A stretch of 64,000 nucleotides of DNA from Hyalella azteca. Lineage: Eukaryota > Arthropoda > Malacostraca > Amphipoda > Hyalellidae. Both the position numbers and the translations under genes were made by a program. The notes below the pieces were generated by a model. That model saw only the letters and a list, made by a program, of their open reading frames with translations, had not been told where the DNA came from and made no database searches. Each line of letters opens with the position of its first letter. Position 1 is the first letter of the stretch. Positions 19,623-34,600 of this stretch are shown piece after piece. The DNA lies in the NCBI RefSeq assembly GCF_000764305.2, contig NW_025944327.1, positions 1-64,000 on the forward strand, given 5' to 3'.

Positions 19623-22600
19623 TTGGTGCGTAAGTCGAATAGCGTAAGTCGAAAGTTGCTTCGCGCCCTGCATGAGGGTAAGAGAAAGCCCAATGGAAAG
19701 CAACAACGGTTTACTGAAAGAGCAATTACGTTAGGAACAGAGGATATAGCATGACTTGCAGGAATGGTAGGATCTAGCTTTTCGGTTCTAAAAATAGAAT
19801 GCACGTTTTCTCATAATATTGCATAAACAAAAATAACGTAGGTTTGAAAACCTAACATTTTATTTGGTATTTAATTTCATTCAGTAGATTTTACCTGGTT
19901 TCATTGTCAGTTTTGAAATAATCCAATGTTTCAAACTGAGCTAATGAATTGTTTAGAAGGGACTGAGGATAAATTCATCTAGGTCCGGATATAAAGGATA
20001 AGTGAAAAGGACAGATTTAGAATATCAACATCGTCGATAGGTTGAGCTTCGCTAAAGCTTTTACAAGCGCATAATCTTCGCTTGGCTGAATATTGAAATT
20101 TTGTATGAATTCCGGGCAAGGTTTTTTTACAACATAGACCAAATTTAAACGGTATTAGAATAAGAATTGATGAAAGGTTACAAGCTTTGATCACGGTCTT
20201 TACGGAGCTGGTTCTCACCATAAAACGAAGGTGCAATGCGCTTGTTGTCTCTGAAGACAACGCAGAGTCGCAACAAGTAAACGTCAAGTAATACACATTT
20301 CCTGCTGAACACAAAAATTATGAATGCAATTATACAATTAGTTGAAGTTTATTATTCCGCATATCTCTTTTCGCAGAACATTGAAATATTGCTCCCCATC
20401 ACTTGATATTCGTTACACTGTTTCTCTCTCCCATAGTGAGTGAAAAAGCTACCCAACGTTTTTTTGAACGATCGAGTCTGATACGAATTTTTTTTAAACC
20501 TTCAGTAACAAAATCCGGTCCAATAATGCTTATTGAATGGAAATTATATTTTAAAAACTAATCAATGTTTATAAAGCTTTTGATTTACCCCCCTCTATAT
20601 GTTACTGATGCTCAATATCATATTCAATAGAGCCATCAGTATTACAAGTTTCATCTCCATTGCAAACAATTTATTCAAATTTTAAACAACCGATTGGGCA
20701 TTGTAGGATATTTCACTGTCGACTACTGCTAAGTCCGTTTATGTAGAATTCAGTCGATGAAAAAATGCACATCCCATTTATACTTCAATCTGCTAGTTTT
20801 TAACATTAAACATTTCTTATAAAAAGGATTTATTGTGAACGCATTTATACTAATCGCTTTAATACCATTTAATTACTATAGTTTATTGATTACATCGAGC
20901 CGAAATTTGGCTTCATCAAAATTGATTTATAGTAGAAAATTTAGTTATTATCTTATCAAATACGATAATAAATTCACCCATTAGAGAAAGAACGATATAG
21001 ACGCATACTGTAACCATAAACTTAAACGAGTTTAAGCCATGAGAATATACTATTTTAAAATAGAATTCGAATTTTTACAGTGGTTTCACTCATAACAAAA
21101 ATACTGAGATCAACGTCCTCTATGTGATAATATATGAAATTTTTGCTGAAAATAATCCTAAGCCGCATCGATATGGCTATCTTAAACAATGCTTTCGTAT
21201 CTGAGTCTGTAACATTCGTGGGAATTCTGCCCTTGTAACGAAGCACGACACGGTAAATTTTTTAGCGAAAATGCCTTAAACGCTGGCCGTCTAACTACTA
21301 CGATTCGTAAAAATTTTCGCTCACATATCGCAGGGAGGTACGGGAGCCTATAACGTGACTTGCAAAATACGTCAGGTCCTATATAACGCGGTTATCTATC
21401 TAGCCAAACTCTTCATGTCGACTAGACTAACAAGTTCTGTGAGGGCACACGAGGCGTATAGGAAAGAAAAATATACATAAAGCACTCTGCTTCTAATGTG
21501 TTCTCATTTCATTTGTATATTAAGCGTACTTGAGAACAGCAGAGTTCTACGTGACGGAATGACAGCTAACTGATTCCAAACTACCGAATGGCTGCCAAGA
21601 GTTTCTTCGCAGGATATCCTTCAGTGATCAGTGCTATTTCGACGAATTGCATTGTGGTTTACCCAAAGACTTCAACAATTCTCCACTAATGATTTACCAA
21701 TTTTCCGTATTGTTGCTTTTATTATGGTAGCTATTTTTTGAAAAGTTTTCAAACTCTTTATCATGAATTCAGAAAACAATTCTTGTTCAAGAATGATTGT
21801 TGTTGCCAGCAACAATATTAAACCATTGGATGCAGAAGTCTGCTCATCATTTTAATACGTTAAACTCGATGGAATATTAATTTCCATTGTTCATAACGAA
21901 ATAGTTTTGGATCAAATTTCCCAGTTTGCTAAGATCGATTTTCATTAATTGTAAATAGTCAAGAGAAATTGCACGCTTGCCTCAAATATCAAGCAGGGTC
22001 CGATTTTTCACAAAAATTACTGATGCCGATTGCGATGAATAAAAGTGTTGTTATCAGAAGCAGAAACAAACAAACTTCAAATGCAAAAAAATTCTCATGA
22101 TTTACAGAAATTTGTAAGTGCAACTTAAAGCACTTCACACATGTCTAACAGATGGCTGTCATTCCGTCAAAATAAATTTCGTTTAAACTCGAGACAAGGA
22201 AGCATTCGGGTAGAGCGACGGCAAGGATACTCTGCAAGCATTACAAGGAAAACAAGTACACAACCACAAACCTTGATCCCTAAACAGTGCCCCTTAAAAT
22301 TGGGGGAAGCATAGCAATATCAATAGGAAGATTATTTGTCCTAACGGGTAGTAAAAGGTTAAAATTCTGAGGAGGATTTGACGCGGAAAAATATCGGCTC
22401 CTGTGAACATTATAATTCGCAACAAGGCGTAGGTGGATTGGCACAGAAAAGTAATACATGTTTCACTAAAATATTGTCACTCAGGATTGTCATTTGCGTA
22501 AATATATTGCATGCGATAATTCACTTGAAACGGTTGGTCGATTCATGACTTTTTTAGAATTTCTACTAGTTAAGCAAATAACTTTTCAACGTTTTATAAT

Positions 22601-25466
22601 TTTTTGAGGCAAGTACAGGGTAATAATAATAATCATGTACTTATCCGGGGCCCTCGATGCAAATTCCATGAAATATTAAGTTTATATTCAGTTATATGTG
22701 CTGGAAAACATTGTTTTCGGGCATAATATTTGTTTCAATGGTGAAATATTAAGATGGCTATGGACAATTTTCAAACGCTGTTTCAAACTTCCATCTTCAT
22801 CTGCCTACAGCATTTGAGGTGAACAAGCGACCGGGAAGCTAACACAATATTTAAGAAAGCTTGTCTAGAAAATTATAATAGATGTTAAGATTGAAGAAAT
22901 TTCAATTGGTAATTGAAAGAAACTATAAATGCTTGCTTCGTTCCTGCGTGCCACAGAAAAAGTACTCTGCGCAAAAAGATTCTATAGTTATTAAACTATT
23001 TCCATTATATTTATCGTCAGGAAAAATACACATTAAAGCTCAGGGTGAAAAACAGTGACATTTACACCACAACATTTCTGTACAAGAACATAATGGATTA
23101 CCTAGCCCCTAGACCTCATTCATTCGAACTCCGTTCGAAACACAGATATCTAGATTAGGCCCGGAGTTGCGTTTATTTATTTCTCTGTGCAAAATAGATT
23201 TGAGCTTGTATAAACTTCTTTTATACATAGATTATTGGCCGCTCCCCTTCAACAAGTAATGCTAAATCGCACTCGTACTGAATCATCAACACTGAAATGA
23301 ATATCGGATCATACACGTACGCAAAATTCCAATTGTATGAAATGCAGTACATTGTCGAAAGTTCATTTCACTGAGGTTAACACGTACACAGTATTTTCAT
23401 TCCAATCAAATATCATCCAACCCCGTGGCCTACGAAGTACAAATCTATTTCAGCATCCATAAAAACCCAAAATGAAAAGCTCCAACCACGAAATTTATGA
23501 TCACCCGAAAATGAAAATCGTATTTTAATAGCATTTCTCTTGGATAACAGCTGTGGAAATTGTTGAGTGACATTTCGAAGAGGGTCAAAAATTCATTTTA
23601 TTGTCGACGATAGGAAGAATACGTATATAAATGCATCTTTTTAGCCAGAAACATAGTTCCGAAAATATAGAGAGAACTACCTCTCTTTCGAAATTTTGAT
23701 TGATCCTATCGAGTTTCATAAAAATTAGGTTTATATGAAAATTGATTATTCTTAAATTATTTCCCATTACCCCTTTAATATTAACGCTCATTCTATGCAC
23801 GAAGCGTTGGTATTTCGACTTATTCTGAGAACGATATCGTGTAGTTGCGTTTTAAGCGTCGGTAGCACTTCTCTCGGCTTCTCTGAGTTCATCTGCACCT
23901 CCATATAGACCCTGCATTTGTAAAATACTTACGAAAATACAGACCTTAATGTTAAATGATGGCATAACCAAGCTCACGACATAGCATTAACTCCATGCTG
24001 GATTCGTCAGGGTGATTGCACTTTACTCATTTTCAGACATGACTATTAATTCAAGGGCTATAATCCATTGATAACATTAACCACAATGTGTTGCATGACC
24101 TACAACGAAATTAAGAGTAGACATTAACGAGTCTGGAACTTGCCAGACAAGACGAAGGATTCCGGGATGGTCTACTAACAAGCTACAAGGTTGGGCATAC
24201 GAAGAGGGTGTCTCAATAGCGATCAAGTTAACATGCTGCTGGTAACATTGTGGTTATTTCTGCCAACCTAGGTAGACCTTCTATGTTTAGTAAGACTTTC
24301 CTCGTGTACTAGACTACTCTCTTGATGCTTATCGTGTGTCGTTTGTCCAAGGGTATTTTTGGACACATTCTGAAACCTCAATGCTTCTTTCCTCGTCCGC
24401 GCATTATTTTTCAGTTTTCGGTGCATCTTTCTAGCCGCCACAAAAAAAAAAAACAAGCTAGGGTGCTCCTCTGGACTCGTAAAACCGCGACTCTGGAGAA
24501 AGATGAGCATATTTCATGCATAATTCTGGACTCTTTTTACAATTCAAACACCCACTTCGAGGAACGATGAACATCTTTCATGAGTAATTCTAGAAGTTTG
24601 TATTCTATGAAACTTCTACAATCAGATAATTCTTCACTGCATGCCTTTTGTGTCTTATACGCTTGTGTCTACATATCTCGGGATAATCTTCTTAACCTAT
24701 ATATGGTTTCTTTAACAAGAACAACCGACTGTAAAAAGTTAACATGCAGAAATTTTTCATCAAGCGTGCTTAGAAATTTTTCATCAAACGTATACCATCA
24801 ACAGACAAGTTAAATTTGTGTTAATTAAAATTGTTTAACTTTGCGGAAACGCTAAAAATTCGACTTCGCTAAGGTTATCCAACTTTCTTATTTAATTTGT
24901 CAATGATTTTGTATGATAGTATGTGGTTACAAATTGGTCAGAAAACATGTATTCATAATTATGTACCCTATTATGAGTTTAAATAGTAAAGAATCTCTGG
25001 AGCAGCAATTCATTTGACAACTGTGTGTGGCCGTGGAGTTGAAGTGAGCAGTGTTGCAAGCGATGAAGAAAGCGGTGTGTCTTGATTACAAAGGGCAAAG
25101 TTGGTGCTTCAGTCTCTACCGGATCACATTCCAGCAAGAGATACACTTCGACATCCCCTGTTCAAGATCCATCTCCATTTCTAGAAATTCAGTCGCGGTA
25201 GATTATTAAAATATATCTAACTTGGCCATTCATTCTTAATAGGAGACTTCTTCCAGTGTCAGTCAAAATCATTCTTCATCAGCAGAACAGTAGCAGCACC
25301 GTGTTTTCCAATCATAAGCGAACCTTTTCTTTGCAGAACTCCTTGCTTATGCACTAAAATAAGGAATATGCCGCCCATATATAGTCTTTCCATTTCTTCC
25401 ATCGCTTGCAGTTGCAAACTAGATTTGTAGGAAAATTCGGATCTATTCTACGAGAGAAAGTTGCCG
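19623..25466. other. intergenic DNA
   Basis: No supported gene. It presumably includes the 3' UTR of the minus-strand gene at its right end. Short ORFs here show no codon bias. Nothing else recognised. Confidence 0.5.
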
Positions 25467-25695
25467 TTATTGTTGGCCGTGGCTTGCCCGACTGCCGCTG
25501 CCGCTCCGGTCCCTCGTGGATGCCCGTCGTGGAAACGGGGACGTGGCGCCGTGGTGGTCAAACAGGCGACCTGGGGTCGTGGGGTCGTGGCGCAAGGATG
25601 AATGGAAGCGACCCGTTACACGACTTCTGTTTTGTGGGCCGCGTGGGCCCAAGGGAAGAGATGACTGTTTGTTCAGCTGGCCTCGGGAATTACGC
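25467..25695 (-). CDS. exon O: terminal exon
   Basis: The acceptor is ttgtgcag; it is entered in phase 2, so AT of exon N plus G gives Met. It reads RNSRGQLNKQSSLPLGPRGP and continues Ser/Arg/His/Pro-rich to GSGSRASHGQQ and TAA at 25467-25469. Only this frame is open from the acceptor. High GC and the matching composition support it as the end of the same gene. Confidence 0.65.
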
Positions 25696-28600
25696 CTGCA
25701 CAAATAAATACTTGGTTAGAGAAGATCATAACAGATGATGTTTGAGCTGTGTTTCGTTTCTCGTAAACCGATTTATAGTAATTGCATTCTTTAGAGTAAA
25801 CCAATGTTTGTGCCATGTAAATAAAAAAAATCTCTGCCCGCAATCACGAAAAATGAATATCTGCTGATTGGTGGAACCTCACAGCATTTAAATCCATTCA
25901 AACAAATTATTCTTTCATATTATGTAAAAGCCTCAACTAAAGTTCGTTTAAACATAAAAATGATTAATGAACATAATATAATGATAATGATATATAATGG
26001 TCATAATATTATGACAATGAAAGAGCAATAACACAACATCTCACATGACAGCTGTTACTGCTATGGAAGGGTGGTCAAAGCCCCCAAGATCTGCAGCTCC
26101 AGAGAGACTCATTTTTCTCTCGAGTGTTCGCGCGACGGCTTTGGCCTCCCCCGCTGTGGCTGAGGTTGACGCTCGCGACTGGCGCCAAAGTGCGACTGTT
26201 GAGTCGTCGAGCCCCTGGAAACCTGCATACTCGGGGGAGTAGCCGTAAGGGCTTCCGAGAAACAAGTTCTGTAGACACAAAACAGAAACAAGCATCAAGA
26301 TAACTGCCCAACATGACGTAAATTCCTTAATATGTAGCCATGAACGTAAGTTTTGCTATTTCATTGTCGTGTTCGAGTGTTGGTCTATCTCAAAATTAGA
26401 TACCCATTTTCTCATAAGCTTAGTAATATGTCATTAATCCGACTTGGTCTATTTCAAAATTAGATACATTTTTTTCAAACAAACAAGCTTAGTGATTTGT
26501 GATTCATCCGACTTATCCCATTTGATTACTTTATCGAAAAAAGCTCAGCAAACACAATTATACTTGAACTTCATTTTAATAAGAAGCTGTATTTAGCTTT
26601 GTTGTATAAAATGTGTAGCATATGAAATCCGGAAATTTATTTCAAAAGCGTCAAGTCAATTAAGCAGCATAAATTGGTTCACATGAATTCTGCATCAGAA
26701 ATTATAATTCTGTACGTCTAAAGTGAATATCTTTAACGAAATACTTACTCACATCACCGATCTGTATGAGTAAAACTTTGGCTACCCTATACGTAGCATG
26801 CATTTTTAAGCACTTGATCTCAAGTCATTTTAATCAAGTGATTTTTAATAATATTCATATATACACAATTAATTTCAGCTACTTAATGAAGCCTAAACAA
26901 ATAAATTGTTCAGAAGTATCTCTTCAGCCTTGTGTTAGCCTGTTTTCTTTCGAGTAAGAGTTCTAAAAGGTAATAAGCGATGCATAAAAACGTGCAGTTT
27001 ATGCGTTTGCTCAATTATAAAATTAAATGAATATCTTTAATAAAATTTTGAATACTATTTCCGTAAAATAATTTCAGTGATTTAAAAAAATTATAACTTG
27101 ACAAAAGGCCATTTTAAAGACATTGGTCTATCACAAACTTCTCAGATGCCGCCCTAATCTTTCGATATTTTTAAATCACTTTTTAAACTAAATAGAAGAT
27201 TATAGTGCGAGTATAATTAACCCAAAATGTGGTTGCATTTTAAGTAATATAGTTCTAAGAAATATTCACTAAGAGAAATGAAGAAAGCCAAAATAATGAA
27301 GCGTTTTTAATAGAAAAGCGTTTTGCAGAAGTAAGTGATCTAATTTCTGATTTATTCGTAGCAGAACATTTGTACAAAAGCTTTATTCCAAATCGAAGAA
27401 AGTATTTCTACAGGGTTTTCTGTTAAGTCTTGAAGTTTATGGAAAGTTCTTACAATGAGGACTTTACCAGTGTTATTAGAGTAAAGAAACTAAAGAAAAA
27501 GAAAATCAAAGGTTATTAGGCAACCTGTGTAACGTGAGAATCCAATATCGTTTGAAACAGGAATCTTTAAACAAATCCCGAGCAGCAATTTTGAAATCAT
27601 TTTCAGGTTTCATTGTTGAAGCAATACAGGACAAATCGAACATGTGCCTCAACCACGATTTTGTCATAAAGTATGAGCCAACTTAAACATCTATTATGAA
27701 ATTATTGTCAAGTAACGCTCGGGCATTAAACTGATTGCAAAGCGCTTAGCAGTTTACCTGATTGCCATAGGCAAAGCTCTTCGAATCAAGTGAGTCCATG
27801 CTATGATCCGGACCAAACGAACTAGATTGGGATGGGGAGACTACAGGAGAGGCCGACAAGCGAGAGGTATGGGGCGGGAAGTCTTGAGTAGTAGGAGTGC
27901 CGGGCGGCGGGGTAGAAACTGACGTTGTGGCCATATCCATGACTGGAGGTGGGATTATCACGTCGTTGACCATCATCATGTCTCCGATGATGAAGGGATC
28001 GCCGGGTCCTTTAAGACGTGGACTCATGGGCGACGCTTGGTGTGGCGGAAGATGTTGCTGGTGCTGCAAAAGTTGCTGGGGCTGTAACTGTAACGGTGAC
28101 GGATGTCGGGCAGATACGTGGTGGGCTGCAGAAGGTGGTGACAGAGATGTTGGGGTTTGGGGAGGAGTCATGGGTGTCGTGTGAGAAGGGGAATGAGAGG
28201 AGTGCAACGGGGAGCCATGGGATAGGGAAGAAGAGGCTTGTACTTGCGGGTTTGGGGACGGGGATCGATGGGAAGCCCTGGGTGATGGCAGAGTCAATTT
28301 CAGAGGATTTACTGCTTCATCCTGAGAAAAGCGGCGCTGCCGACTGCTGCTCGAGCTGCCGTCAGGCTTGTGGCGCACTGAGTGACCTGAAATTTTGTGC
28401 ATGGATCAATTTTCATGGGGGTTACACAAGTACATTTCGGTTCCAACATTTATTATTTGGGATAAACACTGCCACACCGGGGAAAAATAATGTTGAATCT
28501 ATCCTGACGTATCAAGGAAAATTATCCTACATGCATTGTTACGTGCAGTTATTATGATGGTGAAACTATTGCTTATTCGTATGGTCATATTTTCATCTGA

Positions 28601-31600
28601 AACAACAGGTGGGAAAGATCAAACCGGATTTTTATTAACGGTTATAGCATTTTATAAGATCTGGTTCTCGATCTTTCCTGATCTATCACTGATGAACTAG
28701 TTACTGAGAAAAAATCGCTGCTCACGATTATGTACGATAATTTGAAAATATGCAATCCAGTGATCGTCGACTGTTGATAATTGACAGTGACTGGTGCGTT
28801 TTTGCGCGCTTGTGTATGTTTACAAACCAAGAACATATACACCACCACCAGCCGACCATCTTGACGCTGTATACCTCCTTAAACTTGTTTACTAGCAAAC
28901 ATATTACTCGAACTCGGCTACGGAAATTATCTGCACCGAAACCCCATCTCTGATTTACAAGAGTGTCACTCACTCCTCATTTGAGGGGAAGGCGCTCGAT
29001 CCCCAGGTCGAGGTGAGATGGGGGAAGGCAAAAGGAGCTTAAGCGTAGCGCCGTGCAACTCTGAGCCGACGATCCCCGTCACTGCGGCGTTCCCTTCTTC
29101 GTGGGAGTTGCGACGCGACCTGCTACCGTCGCGGCCGTCGCGGTGGTGGTCACGCATCGAGCGGCCTGTCATTTATAAGGCTATTGCAAACGATCTTTGT
29201 AATTTGCATATGAACGATGCATTTGTTCAAGAAAAAACAGCATTCCTAAGAACAATAGCAAGTATGAAGCCTTTATCTCTTCTCTCTTCAATTTTTATAT
29301 GAGCGATGCAATTGTTCAATAAAAAAAACAGCATTAACAAAAACAACAGCATATATAAAGCAATGAACTCTTCCACCTTCGGATAAGAGCCCAGTTATTT
29401 TTTGGATAAAGACTTTTTTACAATTCGAGATATCTCCCAATTAAAAAAATTCAAACGGCAAGATCGTGATGAATAATTCGAGAAAATATGAATCAGTACT
29501 TCCTTACGAAACATCACATCGACATCAACAGCGTGGTAGTCGCTTGAATCAAAACCTGAGAGAAGGTCTACCCAGAACCTAGGTAATAATTCTATTCGCA
29601 TGTCTAATGTTTATATTCGTGAGTGTAACATTTTTATTCGTGTGTGTACATTTTTATTCGTGTGTGTAACGTTTGTATTCGTGTGTGTAACAATTCTATT
29701 CGTGTGTGTAACATTTATATTCGTCTGTGCAACATTTCCATTCGCGTGTGTAACATTTCTATTCGTGTGTGCAACATTTCCATTCGCGTGTGTAACATTT
29801 CTATTCGTGTGTGTAACATTTTCTATTCGCGCTTGTAACATTTCTATCCGTGTGTGTAACATTTCTAACGGTGCGTGAAATTTCTATTCGAGTGTGTAAC
29901 ATTTCTATCCGTGAGTGGCATTTCTATTCGTGTGTGTAACATTCCTATTCGTGCGTGTAACATTTCTATTCGTGTAATACTTCTTGGGGACGGTGACAGG
30001 GCTCGATGAGAGGGCCGAGGAGAGGGCAGGAGTAGCTTGAAGGAGCCTTTGCGTGCATCTTCGGCGCTGAGACGATCACGGTCTGTGGCAGGCGGTATGC
30101 CGTGACTGCTTTCTCTTCTGCCGTCGTCTGGAGAACTTCTTCTTGCCATTACTGATCCTGTACGATGAGGATCTCTCATCGAGTGGCCTGAAGAAAGGTA
30201 AGTCGTCAGTGCGAGGGACTCGAAGAAAAGTTGACGATGTCGTCAGTATACGGTGAGCTGCGCGAGAAATCGATGAGATTTTCCAAAATATTGGCAAATT
30301 TGGCAGTGAATGTGGGAATAAAATTATCAAATGTACTTGATTCATAGCAATATACATTTTCGTTTAATGAAATTCGATTGGTCGCCTCCGAAGTCCAACT
30401 GATCGTCCGTTAAAGTTTTTTTTTCATAGCAATTAATACAACTTTCTGTCAAGGTTTATGATCAAATGGGTTTATGCTTACTTTCTATTTAATATTCAAA
30501 CATTATTAAAAACCAAAATATATCTGGCTAATTAAGGCAAGATTTCGATTGAAAGATGAGCAGAGCAAATTTTATGACAAATTTCAATCTCAAAATTTTC
30601 GTGATCGTTCATTTCCGGGATTTAAAAAATCTGAAAAGTAATTACAGATGAGGATTTGGTAGACATACGGACCGCCAAATGTCGTCCGTATGCGAGCTGC
30701 CATTCATTTACGCTAGAAAGAACTTTATTACAGTGATAGCTATAAAAATGACATAGGCAGTTATAGGGTCACCTTTCAGAATGATAAATACAACCTTACC
30801 TCCTACCTAAACATAATTAAAATGTTCTCAACCACTGAAATTTAAAATAAAGCCACAGCAATTTTAATTTCAACAACAGAAAAATTTCACATGAAGGCGA
30901 AATTCGCTCAACTTGCGTCCATGAACTAAAAGCTCTGAATATTTTATTTCTGCCCTGTGGGGAAGGGTAACGCTCAAGATCTTATGCATTGCATTTTTTT
31001 ACTTGATAACCGATAGTAATAGGAGAATGATGGCGTAAAATATGTCCTGTAATGATGATTTTTGAAAGAAGTGTATATTTGATGGAACTGTCAAAATAAT
31101 TTTAGATGAACGAAATTTTTTTCTTAACATTTTTTGTCAGATTAAACGGCCAAATTGTAATTAAAATATAAACTATAATAGTATGCAATTTAAAATTATT
31201 TCGTTAGAGGTTATTGATTTTTATTTAACTAAAGCTTAAATTATAATCTAAGAACTTTACGTCAGCCAATATCATTTCAGAGTTGCAGATGAATTCACGG
31301 CATCGCTCCTGAAAAATTCCCCTGAAACAAATATTTCTGTGCTTTTCAATCTTTTCAGTCAACATGAGTGGAATTTTTCATCCCCGAATTCCGTTTGCGA
31401 AGTTATACATCAAAGCTGCTTCCATATGCAAGTACAGGGCCTCACAGATAAATATTCAAACATAACTAAGAACACATCTCGTAGAATAGACGAATTAAAA
31501 AAAATATACACTGACCATGCATTTAATTTTATCCCAGTGGCGCTCACATTCGCGTGTTCTCCTTATATCAAAACCTGAGGGAAAGTCTCTACCAAGAACC

Positions 31601-34600
31601 CAGGTCACGGTTATTAAACAAGTCTCGAATAGATTAAATGATCATCACCTGAAATGTAGACACATGTTCAAACTTCGAAAACATTTACTTGTGTGTAGAG
31701 ATAAAGTTATTAAAGGCAAAAACATCTCATGCAATACATAAAATTAGTTGTACCTGGCAAAGTTTATTCAATTATCAAGATATGGAGTCAACATCCATGC
31801 TAGTGGAAGCACTCAAACTACTCGCAATATATACTAGACGAACAAATACAACGAAATTTTTATTTACGTTTTATAGTGATTTAATAGACAAATAATTCTG
31901 GAAGTTAGTTGCGGTTAGATACTGTAGAAATATAGTGGCTCAAATGTAAACAATAAAAATGCTTAACGATGAGACACAGAATTTATTTCTTTAAGAAAAA
32001 GAAATGATTATTTCGCTGTGATGGTTAAGATCATGTTCAATGCTTTAAAAATATTTTGTTTATCACAAGTCAAATTGAATAAAATTTAGGAACGTGGATA
32101 AATGCTTCGAAAAAAATCAATTCTCAAAAGTTCATTGGTTTGTTCCTCATAATTTAAATCGAGAACCCAGCAACCTCCTGCAACCGAAAGAGAACTTATA
32201 ATTAGAGCAACGCTAAACAGTGAATAGGAAAGTTTGAATAACGGGATTCGTTCTGGTCTCAAAGCCATGCAAACTGAGTCATTGAATCAAAACTACCAAC
32301 ACCCTTTTTGTCGAGGAGGAAGTACAATATAACATAATACACTGATTGGGACCAACAATCTCTATATTACAGGCAACACGGAGTGTTGCAGAACATGGGA
32401 TTTATACCAATATCCTAAACTCGTCCACCTTTTCGACGTCACAAGTTTTATTCGTAGCCAACCTGTTGTTTCTTTTTGGCAGAAAAATGTGTCTTTTCTC
32501 TTTGCTTTTCAAAACTCGCTAAAAATAACATAGGCAGAGAGGTCGTAACCCCTCAATCGCTAACACTCGTCCAATTCGCCCTCATGATTTTGTTTACAAC
32601 TTAAATCCGAAGGAAAATGTGTTAACAATGAAATTATAGTGATTCACTAGGGCGGAGAAAATGAAAATCTTGTAAATGGCGGAACAAAGGGAAATGTCAA
32701 GCATGCAACACTAACAATAAAATTTGTGCAGTATAAGCTCAAAGTGAAGAGGAAATCTACATTTGTACACAAGCAAGAGCCACAGTTCGATAAGCTATCA
32801 GATTAGATTTGTTAGCGATGAATTTTTATAGAGCCTAATTGACAGTCTACCAATGGAAGCGCGAATTGAAATTCTTGATTGCAATAACCAAGTATTAGTT
32901 GTATCAATATGAGAGTCACTTGAAATTAATACGAATTCATTCACGCAAAAAAAAAATCGATGCCTGTTATCATCCAATTAAAAACCAGGAATGCTGAAAA
33001 TTCGTGCGAGATATTGTGTAGGTTGATGAAATTTGTGGTTAACAAAAAAAGGTTCTCAGCACACGCATTATAATTCGTATAAGGCTTTCAAAATATCCCG
33101 CTTGATCTTTAAAGTATTGATTTTTCACACAATCAAGGACATGGCTATATTCCAACTATAATTATGGACTGTTAATTGACGGCCAAATTCTTTGTCGCCA
33201 GTTTCCGTTAATCATTTTAACTTGGTGATGAAACATTTTTTCCGTCGAAAGGTCATTGAAGAAAAGCAGTGACATATAATTGTGGTAAGTAGCGTTGTCG
33301 TAAATCAAGAAGTCATTGTTGTCGTCGATTTAATTTGAGCTGTTGGAGTGCAAGCTAATAAATTTTTAAATGAAGTGAGAGACGTAAAAGTAATGAAAAG
33401 GAATTCGTTACAATATCCGTATTGTCAGAAGTAACAGCAGTAGCAAGTTGAGTTGAGGGTGACGACATCAATCGAATATTCTGTTTTTAAACATGTTATA
33501 ACACTTATTTTCTACGGGTCTGGTATTACGGAGTTGTTGATTAATTGATAATACAATAGAAGAGATAGAAGATCGTAGATATATACGAAGGGCACATTAC
33601 ACCACTCGGGTAACATTAAAACTCAGGTGTAAAATTTTCATGTGAGTCAATACTTCTTGGCTGCGGAGACACAGATCGGTGATAAGACTGGCTGTTGCGG
33701 GGAGAAGGTATAAAATTTCGCAGAGAGCCTCCTCGCTCGGTGCTAGCGGCACCTGTAGACGACGAGGGTCGCCGTACTTCGTCAGGCGCGAACTCTTGGC
33801 GAGACGTGCGCATTGAACGACCTAGATCATTGAATGCGTGTGACTTTTACAAGTCAAGCAATATTGACACTTGAAAATATGGGAAGAAGGGACTGTATTA
33901 TCCGTTGCGTGTAATTAACTGAAATTCTACCTGAAATTCTAACGACAGGCGTTCTATGTATAAAGTAGAACATTCATTCGTTTCATCCAATCGAGTCAAA
34001 TGGTCATGAATGGCAACATTTGGTTAAAATATAAGCAACAAACTTATATTTAAAGCTGATGCCGTAGATGTTTTCCAACACACTCAAATAAGAACAAAAT
34101 AATTATAAACATTGGCTACATGCAGTTGGCGTGACTCTGAATTTGCTGCCAGTTAATCTCAGAGCTGTGTACGTAAAAACTTCATGGTACGTAAAAAGGT
34201 TAAAAAAAGTTGAACAACAACTCAGTTGAGTTGTGTTATCTATGTACCTAATATTTTTAGAGGTACCCCAAAGTTCAATAATATATAAAGATTAGAATAA
34301 CATTTGGCAAGAATGAAAAGTATTGAATATATCAAATCCTTGTTAAATTTCTTAATAGATGCACGGGCGTTCTTGCAAGCCGCAGAAATGGTTCGACGAA
34401 GATACCGTTTAAAATGGCAGAATCTGTAATAATTCTAGAAGCTTTCACAAATAAATTAGATTAGATAAATTAATTATCCTGTGGTTGGACCTGGAAAATG
34501 GGAATAAATATTAGACATGAGATCGTCACAGAACGAAAGCAGCACATGAATTTAGAGGTGCGTAATCAACACAGTTCACACTTATAAAATAACAATTAAG

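Noticed and set aside
26045..26242. Plus-strand ORF over exon N
   Set aside because: Antisense; the minus strand has the acceptor, donor and phase match.
28018..28557. 179-codon plus-strand ORF
   Set aside because: Antisense to exon A, which has phase-matched splice sites and cassette similarity on the minus strand.
29611..29878. ORFs on both strands of about 83-92 codons
   Set aside because: Products of the 19-bp minisatellite in several frames.
29600..29976. CRISPR-like array
   Set aside because: Contiguous 19-bp repeats without spacers in a eukaryotic intron; the same applies to the other arrays.
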